A stretch of DNA of 64,000 nucleotides from Stereum hirsutum FP-91666 SS1 (GCF_000264905.1 NW_006763134.1:2394580-2458579), one strand, 5' to 3'. Shown: positions 35,501 to 49,072, numbered from the stretch's first letter. Numbers and translations are program-made. Notes: generated by a model from the letters alone, not told the origin.

Positions 35501-38500
35501 GACCTTCAGCATTGGATATTCAAGATTTGCCTCCGTCTCGGTTTCTTCTGCTTCGATTGTCGTTTTCCCGATCTTTCATCCACGGAGGCCACGGTAGAAA
35601 GAAAAGTAACCGATACTTCACGCTCAGTGGTACTGAAATCGGGCGTTTATAAGAAGGATAGATCGATGCGCTATACCAGACATGAAAGGTTAGACGGACG
35701 TGAGGGGCCCTCTCTCATAGCAAGCCAAGCGAGCCCGATGCAGCGCAATTGTAATACAATAATATGAGAGAAAACAGAAGAACACAAGGGAATGCTACTG
35801 GCTGGATGATGGCGCTACCTGGAAGCCGGAGCGCCACACAGTTTGTGTTTTCATCCCAAACTAGAGGTAACTGTGAACTTACCAGGCATGACGAAGCGGA
35901 ATACACTCTACTTACCATGTTCCGCCCAGGACTCAGGGACGGACTTCGATCCCTCTCTGGCCCTTACGGTGAGCCGCAGATGGCAGCCGCTCTCGCCCTT
36001 CCGGGCCCAAGAGACCCTACAAAGGAATTCGCTAGCCTTGAGCTTCTCTACCCTTCTCTCCTGAGCGTTCCTTCTAGCTGTGGAGTCTCGTTGACCGGGG
36101 GCATTGCGCCAATGTGACCGCACTCTGCGTCTAGTTATGGCGTTCTCGATGCCACGGTTGGACATCTCATTCGCGAGGACAAGAATTTGAGCCACATGCA
36201 CCCGAGCATTCATATTTCAGACTGCGCAGGTAGCCATCGCAAGGTTGCTTGTGCCGTTGAACTGAAGGTTTTATTCTTCACGATACCAACTAGCAACAGG
36301 AAACCGACTTGGACGAAGATATCACTGGCCTGGCACTAGTCAGCCGTAAAGTCACGAATGTCTCGGAGCAGCGTGGGCCGTAAATGAATTTAATCAAATT
36401 CCTCGACTCGGGATGCACATCCGCTCATGGGCGGATAAGGAACGTCTAAAATACTCCTTTTAGGGCTCCGTGAGCGCCCTCTGGATACCAACCTTCCCGT
36501 TTAGGAAGTTCACCCGCTCGAGGACAAGAGCGCAATCAAGATTGGGACGCGAGCCTTCTTCTGTCTTCGAGAGCTCGATGAAATCTGATGGATGGCCCGA
36601 TGAGAGATAAGTCGCCGGACAAGGCCCATCAACACACCTCGAGTTCTGTCCCGGTCTCTTACCATTTGCCACAGGAGATCACCCGATCAGTATACGTTGG
36701 AGCGGGAACGCGTATGCTGGAAGGACGTGGGGAGAAAACAAACGCTAGCGCTGGCTATCGCTCTGAGGGCGTCAAAGCGAAGCTTTGATTTGATTCCATG
36801 AGGGCGTGGTTACGAGAGGGTGTGAGTGCCACAGCCCGAGGAGCACGGCGAAATCTTCGCGAGCTCAAGATGGGAAACTACACGTTTAATCTCCGTCCGA
36901 GCAGGATCAGGTGGGTCATTCGGATGTTGTGCAGTCGCAAATAGGAAACTGGACCGTATCTGACCTTGAATATTCGCGTCCGAATATCCGATTGCAAATG
37001 TACAGCAAAGCAGGTGCAGGCAAGTCCAACTTGCTCAGGCCCAAGTCAGCATAGTACGTCCTGAGGATATCGAGATGGACCTCGGAGATTTACAGGAATG
37101 TACCTCCGTGCAAGATAGACGAGACGATTAAGATCAAGGTTGTCGAGACGTGTGACCGGCTTCATCTCGATTGTCGTTTGGCGCCGAAAGACTTCCATAA
37201 TCGACAAGGAGAAGTACACACTCCTCCAGATACTTGACTGCGTAGCTGCCGACGAAACATTCGTTATCCGAGTGGGAAGCAGGTCAGACGTCAAGAGAGG
37301 GTCTTCTGGATGGAAGAGTCAAAGATGAGAGCTACTCGTTGGCATTTGAGCTTCTAGCCTGGCCGAGATGAGGTTATACAAGAGTACACAAGAACGTCCC
37401 GGAAATTCTGGACATAAAGGATTCATCGTCGGCTTCCGTGATTCGGATGGACCTCTATGTCTCGGAATGAGGATGTCCGCTGGAAACAGGGTGATAGAAG
37501 ATGGACGTAGCATACTCAGAGTTGTGTGGCGAGATCACTGATATCATCAGTAGTGATCGAGAGCAAGCAGGGGGTGAGAGGAACCCATGAACGTGTTAGA
37601 CTTTCGAGAGCGGTGGGACCCGGGAGAGGGTCAGATAGCCTTGCCGATACGTTTCCGAGCTGTGACGCACTGAAGCACTGTCATCTGAATATTCACTAGT
37701 AGTCACCACAGCGAATAATTCAGCCAATTATACCGCGAATGGGTGACTTGAATCACTCACCAAACTAATAGTAACTCAATTCATCTCATCAAGCCGAGTT
37801 GTCCATCCCGAGCTGAAGAATGAAGGTGACGATCGCATGGCACATATTCCCGCTCTGCCAGCGCTCATCCATAATCCGATTGAGATCATGATCTCAATCC
37901 GCTGCGGCTCCATAGTCTATCAGCAGAACTGAAGAGCAGACGAAGAGCAAAGAGGTACTCATCTAATATCAGGTATATTCCATTCGTAGCCGCATGGTGA
38001 TACGATCAATGACACACGCCACACGTTGTCGGTGGAAAGTGAAGTCTATGTTTGGGACGATCGGCATCTGCACTGCAGCGAGCTTTTCTAAGCTCAATCG
38101 ATCATGACCGGCGGAAAGGAAGGTATAGAAGTGATTCATAGAAGTCTAATACGTAGACGGCCGGGTGGATGAGATGAGGAGATGAATCCGAGAATGGAGG
38201 TGCGGACGTACCTCAATCATGGTTGGGCCATTCGACGAAGATTAGAGCTGGAGTATAGCCTGAGCTCTACTGTGCTTTTCGCGGTGTATGCAGCGTTGTG
38301 AAAAACTTCGAGAATGCGTATTCCATGGATACATGAATCAGAATGGACAGACGTGCGCATACGGCCGCTGCGAGAAGCACGATCTTCGTATGGAAGTGGA
38401 TAGATGGATCGATGGCGACTTGTGCTGCATTCCACTCTGTGGCCCGGCGGTCGGCAGATTCGCGACGCGCGATGAATCCTTGGAAATGAACGTGTGATGG

Positions 38501-39029
38501 CACGTTCTATACTCGAGGCCTCAATACACTGCACATTCATTGACGGGAAACTGTTAAACACTATGATCCGTGTCTTCAATCATTGAGCAGTCAATTAAAG
38601 CAGGAAGATACAGCAGCATGAGCGCTGAGGGTATAACATCGAGCTAGGCATCCTTCGAGGAATGGAAATTTAATGATTGAATTGGATAGGTGATGCATGA
38701 TGATAGCAATCCGGAGAGCAAAGTTGCGGACAGGATGAGAGAGGGACCCACGATACCCATTCATCTCCACTTACGCGCGAGTCTCTATATGACAGGACCA
38801 GCGGGTCGATCCGACGATACGCCCATACTGAGATTAGCGAAAGCGAGCCACCCGAGATGAGCAGAGCTCATGCACAGGAACGCAATAGCAGGCAATTTCA
38901 AAGCTGAGCTCGATGAAGAGTCGACTTTAGCAGGAGTGAATGGTCTAATCATTCATGTGGCGCAAGTAGGTTCGTGGTCGTCTCAGAAGCGGTGTTCACC
39001 GTCTCAACCGACGACGCTGTTTTTGTCAA
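29510..39029. other. Gene-poor stretch, no convincing gene
   Basis: About 9.5 kb in which I find only short open frames on both strands, mostly under 120 residues, without recognisable domains and without a chain of phase-compatible splice sites. The first few hundred bases are the upstream region of the ABC transporter. Weakly protein-like minus-strand bits occur at 33335-33042 (DDVWGAYGFYYVISLADGS), 36672-36460, 37294-37046 and 38579-38217, but none can be assigned. No terminal repeats, tandem arrays or RNA genes were seen. It may be a decayed transposon graveyard or hold lineage-specific or non-coding genes. Confidence 0.4.
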
Positions 39030-41815
39030 AGTCGTAGTCAAGACGACAAGGCATAGACAATGAGAGCGTAAGACAGCATGCAACTAGGCTGTGCCTGTGG
39101 AGTTGAGAGCCTGCGTGTTTCCTGCAGGTTCTGTTAGCACAGTTCATGAACGATCGTGGCGATACTGGCGCGACTGCCTTCGATGACGCAGTTCGATTCT
39201 GTATGTACGGCCAACATGCCTTCGGAGAAGAGAGGAGTAACACCGTAGCATGCGATGAATTCTCTCGCTGCAAAGCAGAACGCGTGCATGAGCTCTGCAT
39301 AGTCCGTCTGAGAATTTGCAATACATAAGACGGAAGCAGAGGAACGGAAGTATCAGAGGCCAGCGCCAAACACGAGCACACCCGCAAACCCACATCGCCG
39401 GATCCCAGAAACATCGACCTCAGAGGTTAGAGCAAACGATAAGTTCCGAAACCTTCCGAGGAAGAGGCTTTTGGGAGTAGTTGCATAGGCAGAAAGGCTA
39501 TCATGGCATCAGATCCTCACTGCTCAGTGGAATGAGGAAAGGTTATCTGGATGGTTTAGTCGCCGTTGGTCGTGGCCACGAAGAATGAAAGCATGTAGCC
39601 AGATGAGGAAGGTGAGGTTGCGAGAGGACAGGTGCCACGCGGATAGGATATGACATTACGGATGGACGGGTGAAGATGACGAGGGTCATCCGCTAGAAGA
39701 TAAGCGTAGAGACGGAGCGGAAATGATCGACGCAGAAGGACGTACGGTTCCAAAGTCCACCTTCCTTCTCGCAGTCGAAGACACTCGTGGTAGATGTTAG
39801 TCGTCGCTTGAAATGGATAACGCGATCCATCGACAATCATATGCCACATTCGCCCACCGCAAAGGATGGCTTTGCCGACAGCTTCGAGAAAGAGCACACC
39901 TGACGAGCGGCGCAGGTGGACGTTGAGTGCTGTACGGATAAGAAAGGAGGACACGGACCGAAATTGCATGAACCATCTTGCTGGAGGAAAATACCGGAGT
40001 ACAGCTGACGGATGTTCGTAGGTTCGTGTGTATCGCTGTCGTAAATTAGACGGGTCGTCAGCATTAGAGCGGAGTACATCGGACGCAAAGCACCATAAAT
40101 CCCGATACTTCCGTTGTATCCCACCGCCAACAGCACAACTCAGGAGCACGAAGGAAGCGAAAGATCCTCGGAACAGTGGACGCGATGATGTGCGTCATGC
40201 ATGCATAGCCTTGCGAAGCTCTGCGAGTGTTTGCTCCTGGATACGAAAACATATGTATGTCAAACACTGCTCATTGCAGAACATAATCCCAAAGGAGATC
40301 GAAATACCTTGAGTTAGACAATCATACGTACAGTTGGGCAAAGGGCAGCCTGAGGTACCAGGGAGAAAACTGGAGACGGATCTGCTCTCTTCGCCTCGAG
40401 GCACACTGCGCTCAGCACGCCCATACGCGTGTCGTACCTATCTTTCCACCGTCAATATATCGCTATGCAGAGGACATGAGGAGCTGTCGACACGTCGAAC
40501 GACCGCAAGAACGGACCCCGGTCGAAATAACATTCGAACTCAGGTGGCGAGACGGAAGCAGATGAGATGAGCAGAGAAGGAAAAACGGTCGTGGAAAAGC
40601 AGAGAATGGAAATCATGGGCCGGACCTTCCGAACTCGGCTACTGACGCCAGCGGGACCTCGTGGTCGCACGATGACATATACGACCAACACGCGCCCACA
40701 AAACGATGTTTATACCGTTTTCGCATATTGCTGTCCTCAAGATCGCCGCTGACGAGTCAACTGTCGAATTGGCAGCCATGGCTACGGGAATGGAACAGTG
40801 AGTCCAATACGGATGAAGCGGACCTGAGGGCCTGAGGCGAGAGGTTGCCGCACGCTCCCGCGACAGATATTGGGATGACTGCTGTGGATGAGTGGCTGGA
40901 AGAGGAAGGTTGAAGAGACAAAGTTTGTGGGTCCGCGTCCGCCCTAGCATTGGGTTCGATCATCGTCGCCTGCCAAAATATTCCCCGGCTGCCTGCATGC
41001 ACGACGAATATCGAATCGTTCAATCCTAATCGGTATTCAGTGATGTTGGGACAGCCGTATGTCGCCACACTGACACCTATATCCACAGTCCTGAGGTTAC
41101 ATCTCAAAGTCGTACCTGCACACTGTTCAGATACCGGAAACCGAGGAGAAGACGGGACGTCGCAGTTCAAAATAGGCAATAAACGAGGCGCCTCGTACAT
41201 AACGGCGTCAACCCCGGTAATAACTACATACACTACACAGCAAAACCGCCAGTCGGAAGAGTGTGGCGATCAGATAACCGCATCCGTCGAACAAAATCGC
41301 CTCGAGTAGAACCGTAGAGCCGGTCAGCCATCCCGCCAGTCCATTCTTCCCTTATCCTGACCTCGAGGCGGGCCTTGCATCACTGAGAGTCGGTTAGCAC
41401 AATCGGGTGGCGGATGTACGTACGCCGGACTACACGTTCCTCGATACTTTGTCGAAATCACGATGGTTGATGTGACTTCGTACATACTCCCTCTTTGCCC
41501 CTTCCTCTGCCCGAGGCGAAACCTCTGGAACTGTCAATATCTGCTGCTTATCGTTACGTCGACGTCAGTGCGAGAAAATTTCTGGATGGATGGGCTCGGA
41601 TATTAAACATCGAAGTTGTCGGAACTCGCAACTGTACGTTTTATCGCTTTGATCGTAGAGGTAAGAGCGGGAACAGTGCGTAGACGCTGCGAATGCGAGC
41701 GGACCAGTATCAGCGCTAGATCCGTAGCGTACGTTCGCATGTGATGATGTTCGCATCACGAGTCCGAATCCAATCCGCGCTGTACGTCCTCGCAAAAATA
41801 GAGCTCCGTGGATCA
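39030..41815 (-). repeat. 2.8-kb dispersed repeat, copy 1 (uninterrupted)
   Basis: The reverse complement of this stretch matches 53130-54148 followed by 58405-60073. Matching landmarks, read on this copy's minus strand, include TTGATCCACGGAG near its start, CATCACATGCGAACGTA, CGATCAAAGCGATAAAACGT, GAAAACGGTATAAACATCG, CTGGCGTCAGTAGCCGAG, CTGCCCTTTGCCCAACTGTA, GACAGCGATACACACGAACC and ACTCCACAGGCACAGCC near its end. It holds the empty TA site of the transposon in copy 2 (GTCGTATATG, about 40677-40686). It carries open stretches conserved with copy 2, including a start MAANS followed by ICENGINIVLWARVG with an in-frame 9-base difference between copies, and VSPPEFE.YF.RGP, FLPGTSGCPLPNCTYDC. 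This hints at an old multi-exon gene; the family is unknown to me. Confidence 0.85.
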
Positions 41816-44155
41816 AGACATACGTGTGTTCGGATGGAGTTTATGTTCGTCAGGTATGGATGGATGGTGTTGGGAGGGCTCGGAAAGTCGGGACGAAGGC
41901 ACTAGCAAGTGAGGCTCGATTACATACCCCAGCGCGCAGCCGGGTCTAACCCACAAGAAAAAAATAACAGTGAGACCTCGCCGTCATTGCGACGATCGCA
42001 AGAGAAAAGACCGTCGCGACAGGTCTCAGAGGAGTCCGAGTCAGCGCAAACGAACAAGAGCAACACAAAGCTGAAACGTTACCCCTTCAATCGACAGAAG
42101 ACTGGTGTGCTGGGCCCACAAGGCTACGGGGGCACCGCCACACGTTCCGCTGTTGGCCCAGACGATCAAAAGTCAAAAACCGATCTTGGGCTCACTTCCT
42201 TCCAAACATAGACAGGTTTCCGATTGTTCGCCTGTTCCAGCAGCTGGTAGGATGGGCGACGTCGTCGGAAGCAAAAAACGAACACGGCGTACGGTTGCCA
42301 CAACGAGTGCGCCAGGGCCCACCTCGGACGATCTGCCGGAAGCTCTCTTCCACAAACGGAGGCACAGTGCGTCTTTGCTTTTCTCACCTCCCACGATCGT
42401 CACTCGTCCAGCCCAGTCAATTTGCTGTATGAGTGTGACGGTAGCCCCAAACATCACACAAAACCATGGCAAAGTCGGCATCTCAATAACTCGCGATCGC
42501 GGTGCCACAGGAGTTGCAGATAGGAACGAACGCGCTCTGACTCTGACGAGAGCTCTGAGGAATTTTTGGATTGTAATACATACGGATGCGGAAATATGAG
42601 TTGTGGCTTGTGAGACGTGTGGGATAGAGAAGGTGTATCCCGGGTCCGGTCATGGATCTGGGCATGGAAAAAGGCTCTTGAGGTCGAGTTCGATGGGGCC
42701 ACAGAAGCATTGGCATCGTTCGAGTGACAAGGTCGGCGCGTTTGTCAAATCTCCGGTCTCAGAATCCTTTTGATCGACATTTGTGGAGGTACGAGTACCC
42801 TACTGCGGTACGAGCTACGTCTGTCGCACATGAACTGTAGAACAGAACGGTGTCGGTACAGTACTGTATATACATTGCGTATGTATGTAGGCTACAGGAA
42901 GTGAGAGGGAATGAGGGGAGATAACACGACCATAGGGCCATCTCACGGGAATCTTCGCCCGGACGGCCGACGGTCATGGCACGCACTCACTCCCGATATT
43001 TTCTCAAGGCCGTGCAAGACAATAACAAGAGAGCAGACGCGTCTCGTGTCTCATCTCTCGCCATCTCGCATCGGTCCCTGTTGTGATCTGTTTGTCCATC
43101 GAATGGAGAAGCGCGGGGGCGGTTCCAAGCGCAAAGTTGGGCTTGCTGTGCGGCGTTATGTAACGCGAGAGAGGGCAGCAGGACCCCGACCCGAGATCTC
43201 GGGGCACGCTAAACTGCTACTGTAACCGCAGATTATGTATCAGCCACCGTACATCCATCTATTCCTACGCGCGCGAATCAGAGATCTCTCGCTCTTTACG
43301 ATTTCTCTCCTGGACAGTGTTCCATATTCGAAATTCCCATTCGCACATATGTGCTCCATTCTCAGTCAGTTCCGTGTTCATTTTCGGTTTGCGTGACTGC
43401 TGGGCAGGCATTGGCATTGGCCGGCGCCGGGATGCAGGGCAATATGGGCAATTGGGAATTATAGGCATGGGTGCCAGCCAGGACACGGTTTCGGTTTCGG
43501 TACGGAATAACGGACGGGTTGGGCGTGCCAGGTGGGCGATACGTACATTTCAGAAGAAGGCGACTCACGGTTCAGCTGAGCGCGAAGCTCAAGGCGTATC
43601 CTATAAAGACGATCAACCGGCCTTCACGCTCTTATTGTTTTCGCCCGCTCGCACCCTTAGCGCAACGCAATTGTGTTTTGCACGTCCTCCCCTGCGCTCG
43701 TACTTCCTCCCGGGTCCGACCTGCCTGCTCGCTGAACCTAACGCTAACGCACCGCTCCACCTAACGAATCCAATCCACGCTACAGCCCGCAATCGATCGC
43801 TCGAGACGCAGCGAACCCGCCAACGACCGAAAGACAAAAGAACGAGCGAAGCCACGCCCAGTCTCCTTTCTCCCGAGCAACAACCAACCCCCACCTTTGG
43901 CCTCCCTCCTGCGCGCGCCACTCCCTCCCGCAGGCAGTAATCAACCACGCCCTCCGCCCTTTTCTCACCGCTTTCGTCGTCGGCAGCGTCATCGCCTCTC
44001 TCTGTACGAGTTGGCTCAAATTCTGCATCACAAGCGAGCGCTCACCTCTTCGCTTGTTTTCTTCTCTTCCTCTCGATCATAGCTCTCGTACTTTGACGAG
44101 TGAGATCTCTTCGCATCTACTGCATCATCATCGCCATCGTCGACAGTAGAGCATC
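41816..44155. other. Spacer and probable promoter/leader of the HMG-box gene
   Basis: No supported gene. A plus-strand open stretch at 41909-42211 is rich in charged residues (SLRRSQEKRPSRQVSEESES) but lacks a family. Another at 43317-43940 runs into the leader of the HMG-box gene. The last 250 bases before 44156 are C/T-rich, as is common just upstream of highly expressed fungal genes. Confidence 0.35.
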
Positions 44156-46906
44156 ATGCCTGCATACCGCACTCGCGATACACACCACTCACGATGTACG
44201 TCCCCCTCATTCATTCCATTCTGGGACCACAAAGAAAGATCGACTGATGGGACTCACTATCTGACACACCATTCCTCCCATCCATCCCTCTCCACCCATT
44301 CTCCTTGCCCTCCCTCCCATCCACACCCTCACCCTCCACATCCCACAGCACTCGAAGTGACCGTCGACGACACCCCCACCCTCCCCCCTTCATCCCACCC
44401 GCACCTAACCCTCCTCCACCCGACGCCGCGCGCCCCCACGATCCCTCACGCCCACCAACGCACGCACACTCCTTCATCCTCCTCCCAGTCCAACTCACCC
44501 TTCGAGCCGGAACCCTCACATTCTCGACGGACGACGACGCTCCTTACTTCTTCCCCCTCCCCAGCTTACCTATTACGAAAGAAGCCCGTCACGCCCTCGA
44601 CGTTCTTCGCTTCCCCCTCGCAGCCCCATCCATCCTCCACACCCTCCACGCCCACTCCCAAGCCCCGTTCATCCACGCCCGCGCCCACCTCCACTTCCAC
44701 GTCCGCTTCGACCTCTAAAGCGGACAAGGCCGACAAAGCAGAGGGAGAGGAGAAGTCAGCCTCCGCGCCCAAGTACCACCGCCGTCGTCGCTCCAACACA
44801 AACGACGCGAACGAGCGCAGGCCGAAGAAGGGCGATGAGGATTATGTGAAGAGGCCGGAGAACGCGTTCATACTATTCCGGAGGAAATGCTGCGAGGATA
44901 GGAATTCTGCGCTGGCCGCAGCTCCGACTTCCTCTTCCACCGCCACCTCCACCTCTACTTCCACGACCACCACGTCTACCTCTATGTCGATCGACTCCAA
45001 TGCGACGTCGCCCGCTTCCGCGTCGGCTCAGGAGATGGCCGATGATTCCTTCGATCCTATGGATGACGGGGAAGAAGACGAGGATATGGATGAGGTGGTA
45101 GAGGACAAGGGCAAGAAGGGCAAGGGCGGAGCAGGGGGGAAGAAGGCGCCGGCGCCACCCACAACGAAGAAACAACGCCAAGCGGACCTCTCGAAGACGA
45201 TCAGCCAGCAGTGGAAGAACCTGTCGGCAGAGGAACGTCAGTACTGGGAGGACCTCGCGAAGGAGAAGAAGAAGGAGCACGAGGCGCTCTATCCGCATTA
45301 TGTGTATCGGCCGCAGAGGGTGAAGGGGAAGAAGAACGTGATGAAGGCGAAGGGCAAGGCGGTCGCGCTCACTGCGACCACTACCACTCCCATTTCGACC
45401 TCCACTTCCGATGCTACACCTGAGTCGACGACAACTGCGAACGCGAATGGGAAGGCGAAGGGAGGTGAGGGCGAGGACGAACCGAGTCTCTCGTTCACAC
45501 TTCCCGTGTCCATACCAGCCCACTCACCCCTCTCGCTCACCTTCCCCAACACCACCGCCCCTGCCACCAACGCCCCGTCACGCACCAACAACGGCCGTCG
45601 CGCCTCCTCAGTCCCGACGCCTCCCCCGCCCTTCTACCACCAAACGATCCAAATCCCGACGCTCATGATGCCCACCTCCACGCCGACTTCGCCCTCAGGT
45701 GTCGGTCTTGGTGGGTTCTCGGGTTCGAGTGGCAAGAGGGCGTGGGGGCAACAGCAGCAGGAGGAGTACGATAGCTATACGCAGGGGGTACAGGGGAGCG
45801 TTGGGTATGAGGGGCAGCAGCAGGGGTACCAGGGCTGGGAAATGAACGTACGTCTGCTCTCTATCGTCCTTCGTCTTCGTTGTCTCTATCGTCCATCGTC
45901 TTCGCCATCGTCGTGCTCGCGCATCCAATCCCACCCCTATCTCCGACATTCCCACGCTCCGTTCCCACCACAAGACAATAACGAAAAACCTAAACGCTAA
46001 CGCACTCTCCCCTTCCCTTTCCCTTCTGCGGCGTTTAACGTTTAGGACCATACCGTCTACTACGGCCAAGGTATAATCCCGCCCCATCACGCACCCTTCC
46101 TCCCCTCTCCCACCTCCGACAAATTCAGCCCCACATCCATCATCCCGCCGCACCACGCTGCCTTCTACCCCGCCGCCCAACAACAACAATTCTCGCCGGT
46201 ATCGTATTCTTCGCAGCAGTCCCACGGGACTAGTTCGGGGCCTCCGTCGCCGTACGAGACACATACCCCAACGACGGTACATTCGCAGGGGCAGGGACAG
46301 TTGGAGATGGTGCAGATACCCGCGGACGCATGGCAGCAGCACGAATCGATCTCCATGAATCCGTCCACCACCACCACTTCCTATCCCAACGGCACGGCCT
46401 TCCCTTCGTACGACGCCACCGCCACCAACGCCCAATACCCGATGGCAGGGCAAGGCGGAGACGTGAACTACGGATGGAACGAGGGATGGATGGCGGGCTG
46501 TAACGATATCGGCTACGGTCTCAACACCGGGTTCGATGGTGGATTCGGGACCAACATGGGGATGGGGGTATATGGGAACAATGGGGCGGGTGCGATGGGG
46601 ATGCAGATGGAGCCGCTGTTCAATGAGGACTTTGATATCTCGACTATCCCGCCTATCGCGCTCGGGATGCCGAAGGACCTTCCGGCTCCACAGGTCGAGG
46701 AGCAAACGCAGTCGCCACATCATGAGCAACAGCAGGGGGGATGGTCGGAGCAAGGGTTCGTGGGTGGCGAGAAGTACGGCATGAGAGATGGAGCGGTGGA
46801 GGTGATGGAGATGGAGATGCAGGAAGCTGAGGATCCGTTCTTGAGTTCGATGAGTATGGGTGCGAGTTCGATGTCGTGGGATGGGTTGGGTATGGAGGGG
46901 TACTGA
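44156..46906 (+). CDS. HMG-box transcription factor with split box
   Basis: CDS join(44156..44195, 44349..45847, 46046..46906); phases close at 799 residues. The N-terminal 175 residues are Pro/Ser/Thr-rich. The HMG box begins at about residue 177 (YVKRPENAFILFRRKCCEDR, helix 1). It is interrupted by about 85 residues of Ser/Thr runs, an acidic patch and a Lys/Gly run, then resumes at about 286 with ADLSKTISQQWKNLSAEERQ, YWEDLAKEKKKEHEALYPH and YVYRPQR. The RPENAF and YRPQR ends are characteristic of fungal MATA_HMG-type factors, which bind DNA sequence-specifically and often control mating or development; the target is not readable here. The C-terminal half is rich in Gln, Gly, Met and Pro, as in activation domains, and ends MSWDGLGMEGY. 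The box insertion is the odd feature. The gene sits between inverted repeats at 39030-41815 and 53130-60073. Confidence 0.88.
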
Positions 46907-49072
46907 AATCAAGATGGAGGGGATTCAGTATCGGGATAACGACACGAACGAACACGCAACGCACATCAATATAGACTCATCACACATTCCGAACAAGACA
47001 AACGCACGGGTCTGCGTCTCCACTTCTCCACATCCCTATGCCTCTCAACTTCGCTGTATCAAATCCTTCTCAGTCTCGCTCTCGCCTGGTTCAATTCGCC
47101 CACTGTATCAAACTCACCCTTTCTGCTTCATCTTCATCTTCTCATGTCTTCCTCTTTCGGCCTCGTATTCTTCTTCTCGTCTCGTCCTCACAGCTGTATC
47201 CCTTCAACCTCTTCCTGGCGAACCCCTCTTCTTTCTCCTCCTCCTTCTTCTCTTCTTATCCTTCGCGTTCCTTCCTTCTGTACCACCTTCAATTTCTTCT
47301 TCATCTCCTTCAATTGCCTGTTCAACATTCAACAACCCCCCACTGTATTTGTTAGCCCCCAACCCGCGCAGAGCGCGATTCACGACCCACCCGCGAACAC
47401 TTTGATCCATTGACCTCACGTACCTTCATATCCAGACATGCCGAACCGAATCACCCCTTGGGATACCCCTGTGACGACCTCTTCTTTCTCACTCATGACC
47501 TTTTCCCTTTTTCCCCCTTCCGTTCCGTTGCGTTCAACTTCACATACCACCCGTCCTGCGGAACCCCCTTTCATCCCTCTTCTTGTAGATATAATTCGAA
47601 TTTTGAACTGAACTTACCACCCCCAATGAATCGCTCGCCGCGTCGTTTGTTGATTCTTGATTCTTGATTCTTGATTCTTGATTCTTGATCCGTTGCTTTA
47701 TTCTTCTAGTTAAAGAATCGATTGTTAGTTTTGTGTTTTTCGTGCGTTTTTGGGAATGGGAATTTGTTGATACTTGTTACGAAACGAAACAAATGCATAC
47801 GTACGCACATTCTTGTCGAGCAAGAGTCTGAATGATATCTTTTTGATGAAAGGATCGGGTGTGCGTTGTGTGTGCATCTGGGGCGAGGGGTGGGGGGTGG
47901 GTGTTCGTGCGTGTTGGGTAAGGCATGTCGTAGATGTTGTGTGTGGTGTTCAGGAATAAGGAGCAGAAAGGAGAGGGAGAGGCAAGCACAAGCCTGCGAC
48001 GTTCACTTATGGCTTGTCCTGAACAATAAAACCCATACACTCATAAGAAAAGCGAACAAGGATACAAACAAAGGGGAGTGTAATAAAAATAGCCTCAAGC
48101 TTGTCGGGATGAAAAGAATTGGGATAACAACAAGCAACGACGACTTACCAGACAAAAGTGAAGATCCTGTTCCTCCTTTCTCCTCGCACCTTCGTTCGCC
48201 GTTCGAGGAAAGACAAGAGACATGGGTATGGGCGAAGGGCTATAAGGGCGTGGGTGTGCGTGTGTATAAGATGTGTGCTTGTGTAGGCTTGTTGACGGTT
48301 GCTGCATGTTGTGTTCGTCGTCCTCGTCGTGTTCAACGTTCGTCAGCAGTGAGGATGTTGGGTGGCGTCAACGCCACGTGGCGAGCGTGGGTGCCACATT
48401 CCCTCTGGCGCTCGCTTTGAACTTGAACTGCTTCAACCGTGACGACGACACCGAGGAGAGTTGCTCTGCGTTTGTACAAATTGTACTTTTTCCTGTCTTT
48501 ATCTCTGTATAATCTGGACTTGTTTGGGTTTCTCTGCGTTCGAACCTGGATATCGAGTGGAACAGACGAGCAAACACCTCCCACGGTAAGTCTTCCTCTC
48601 GGAGTCGACTTGCATTGGATATGGATGAAGGAGTATTTGTCTCTTGCGGGAATTCTCGAATGTCCCCCCTGTTGACTGCCCAAGAGCACTACAGTGTATC
48701 TGAGAACTTGGCTCTAGAGTACGCTGATTCCGAGCACCATGCACACGGCGGTTCAGTGATCGCTCTCAGCTCTGTCTTATTACGATTCACAATAACATTG
48801 GAATTCATCATAGTCCAAGCAGTCTGCATGTTTGCCTCTACCACCCACCCATTTTCTTCCATTCCATTTCGCTGACGACGCGAAATAATACCGTTTACGC
48901 AGATTTGGTTCCTACACAGCCGCCTCACATTATCGCCGCGTCCGTACCGAGACCACGCAATCTCTTACGAACTTACGAAGTACAAAGTCGGGCCTGATAG
49001 ACAGGCATATCTGGAGTATACCAATACATTGACGCCGGAGTCATAGAACTATACCACGAACGGAGGACCCGG
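46907..49072. other. 3' region of the HMG gene and promoter of the next gene
   Basis: A strongly pyrimidine-rich stretch (about 47030-47600) follows the HMG stop, probably the 3' untranslated region. The rest contains a heptanucleotide microsatellite and short frames only. The last few hundred bases should hold the promoter of the gene starting at 49073. Confidence 0.4.
47650..47691. repeat. Heptanucleotide microsatellite (TTGATTC)5-6
   Basis: Five perfect TTGATTC units followed by one TTGATCC, in the 3' flank of the HMG-box gene. Confidence 0.92.

Noticed and set aside
43317..43940. 207-codon plus-strand frame before the HMG-box gene
   Set aside because: Composition is that of the C/T-rich leader, no domain is seen, and it lies where the promoter and 5' leader should be.
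45695..46912. 405-codon open frame on the minus strand under the HMG-box gene
   Set aside because: It is an antisense shadow of a G/C-biased Gln/Gly/Ser-rich coding region: Arg/His/Leu-rich, no domain, and it runs across an intron of the sense gene.
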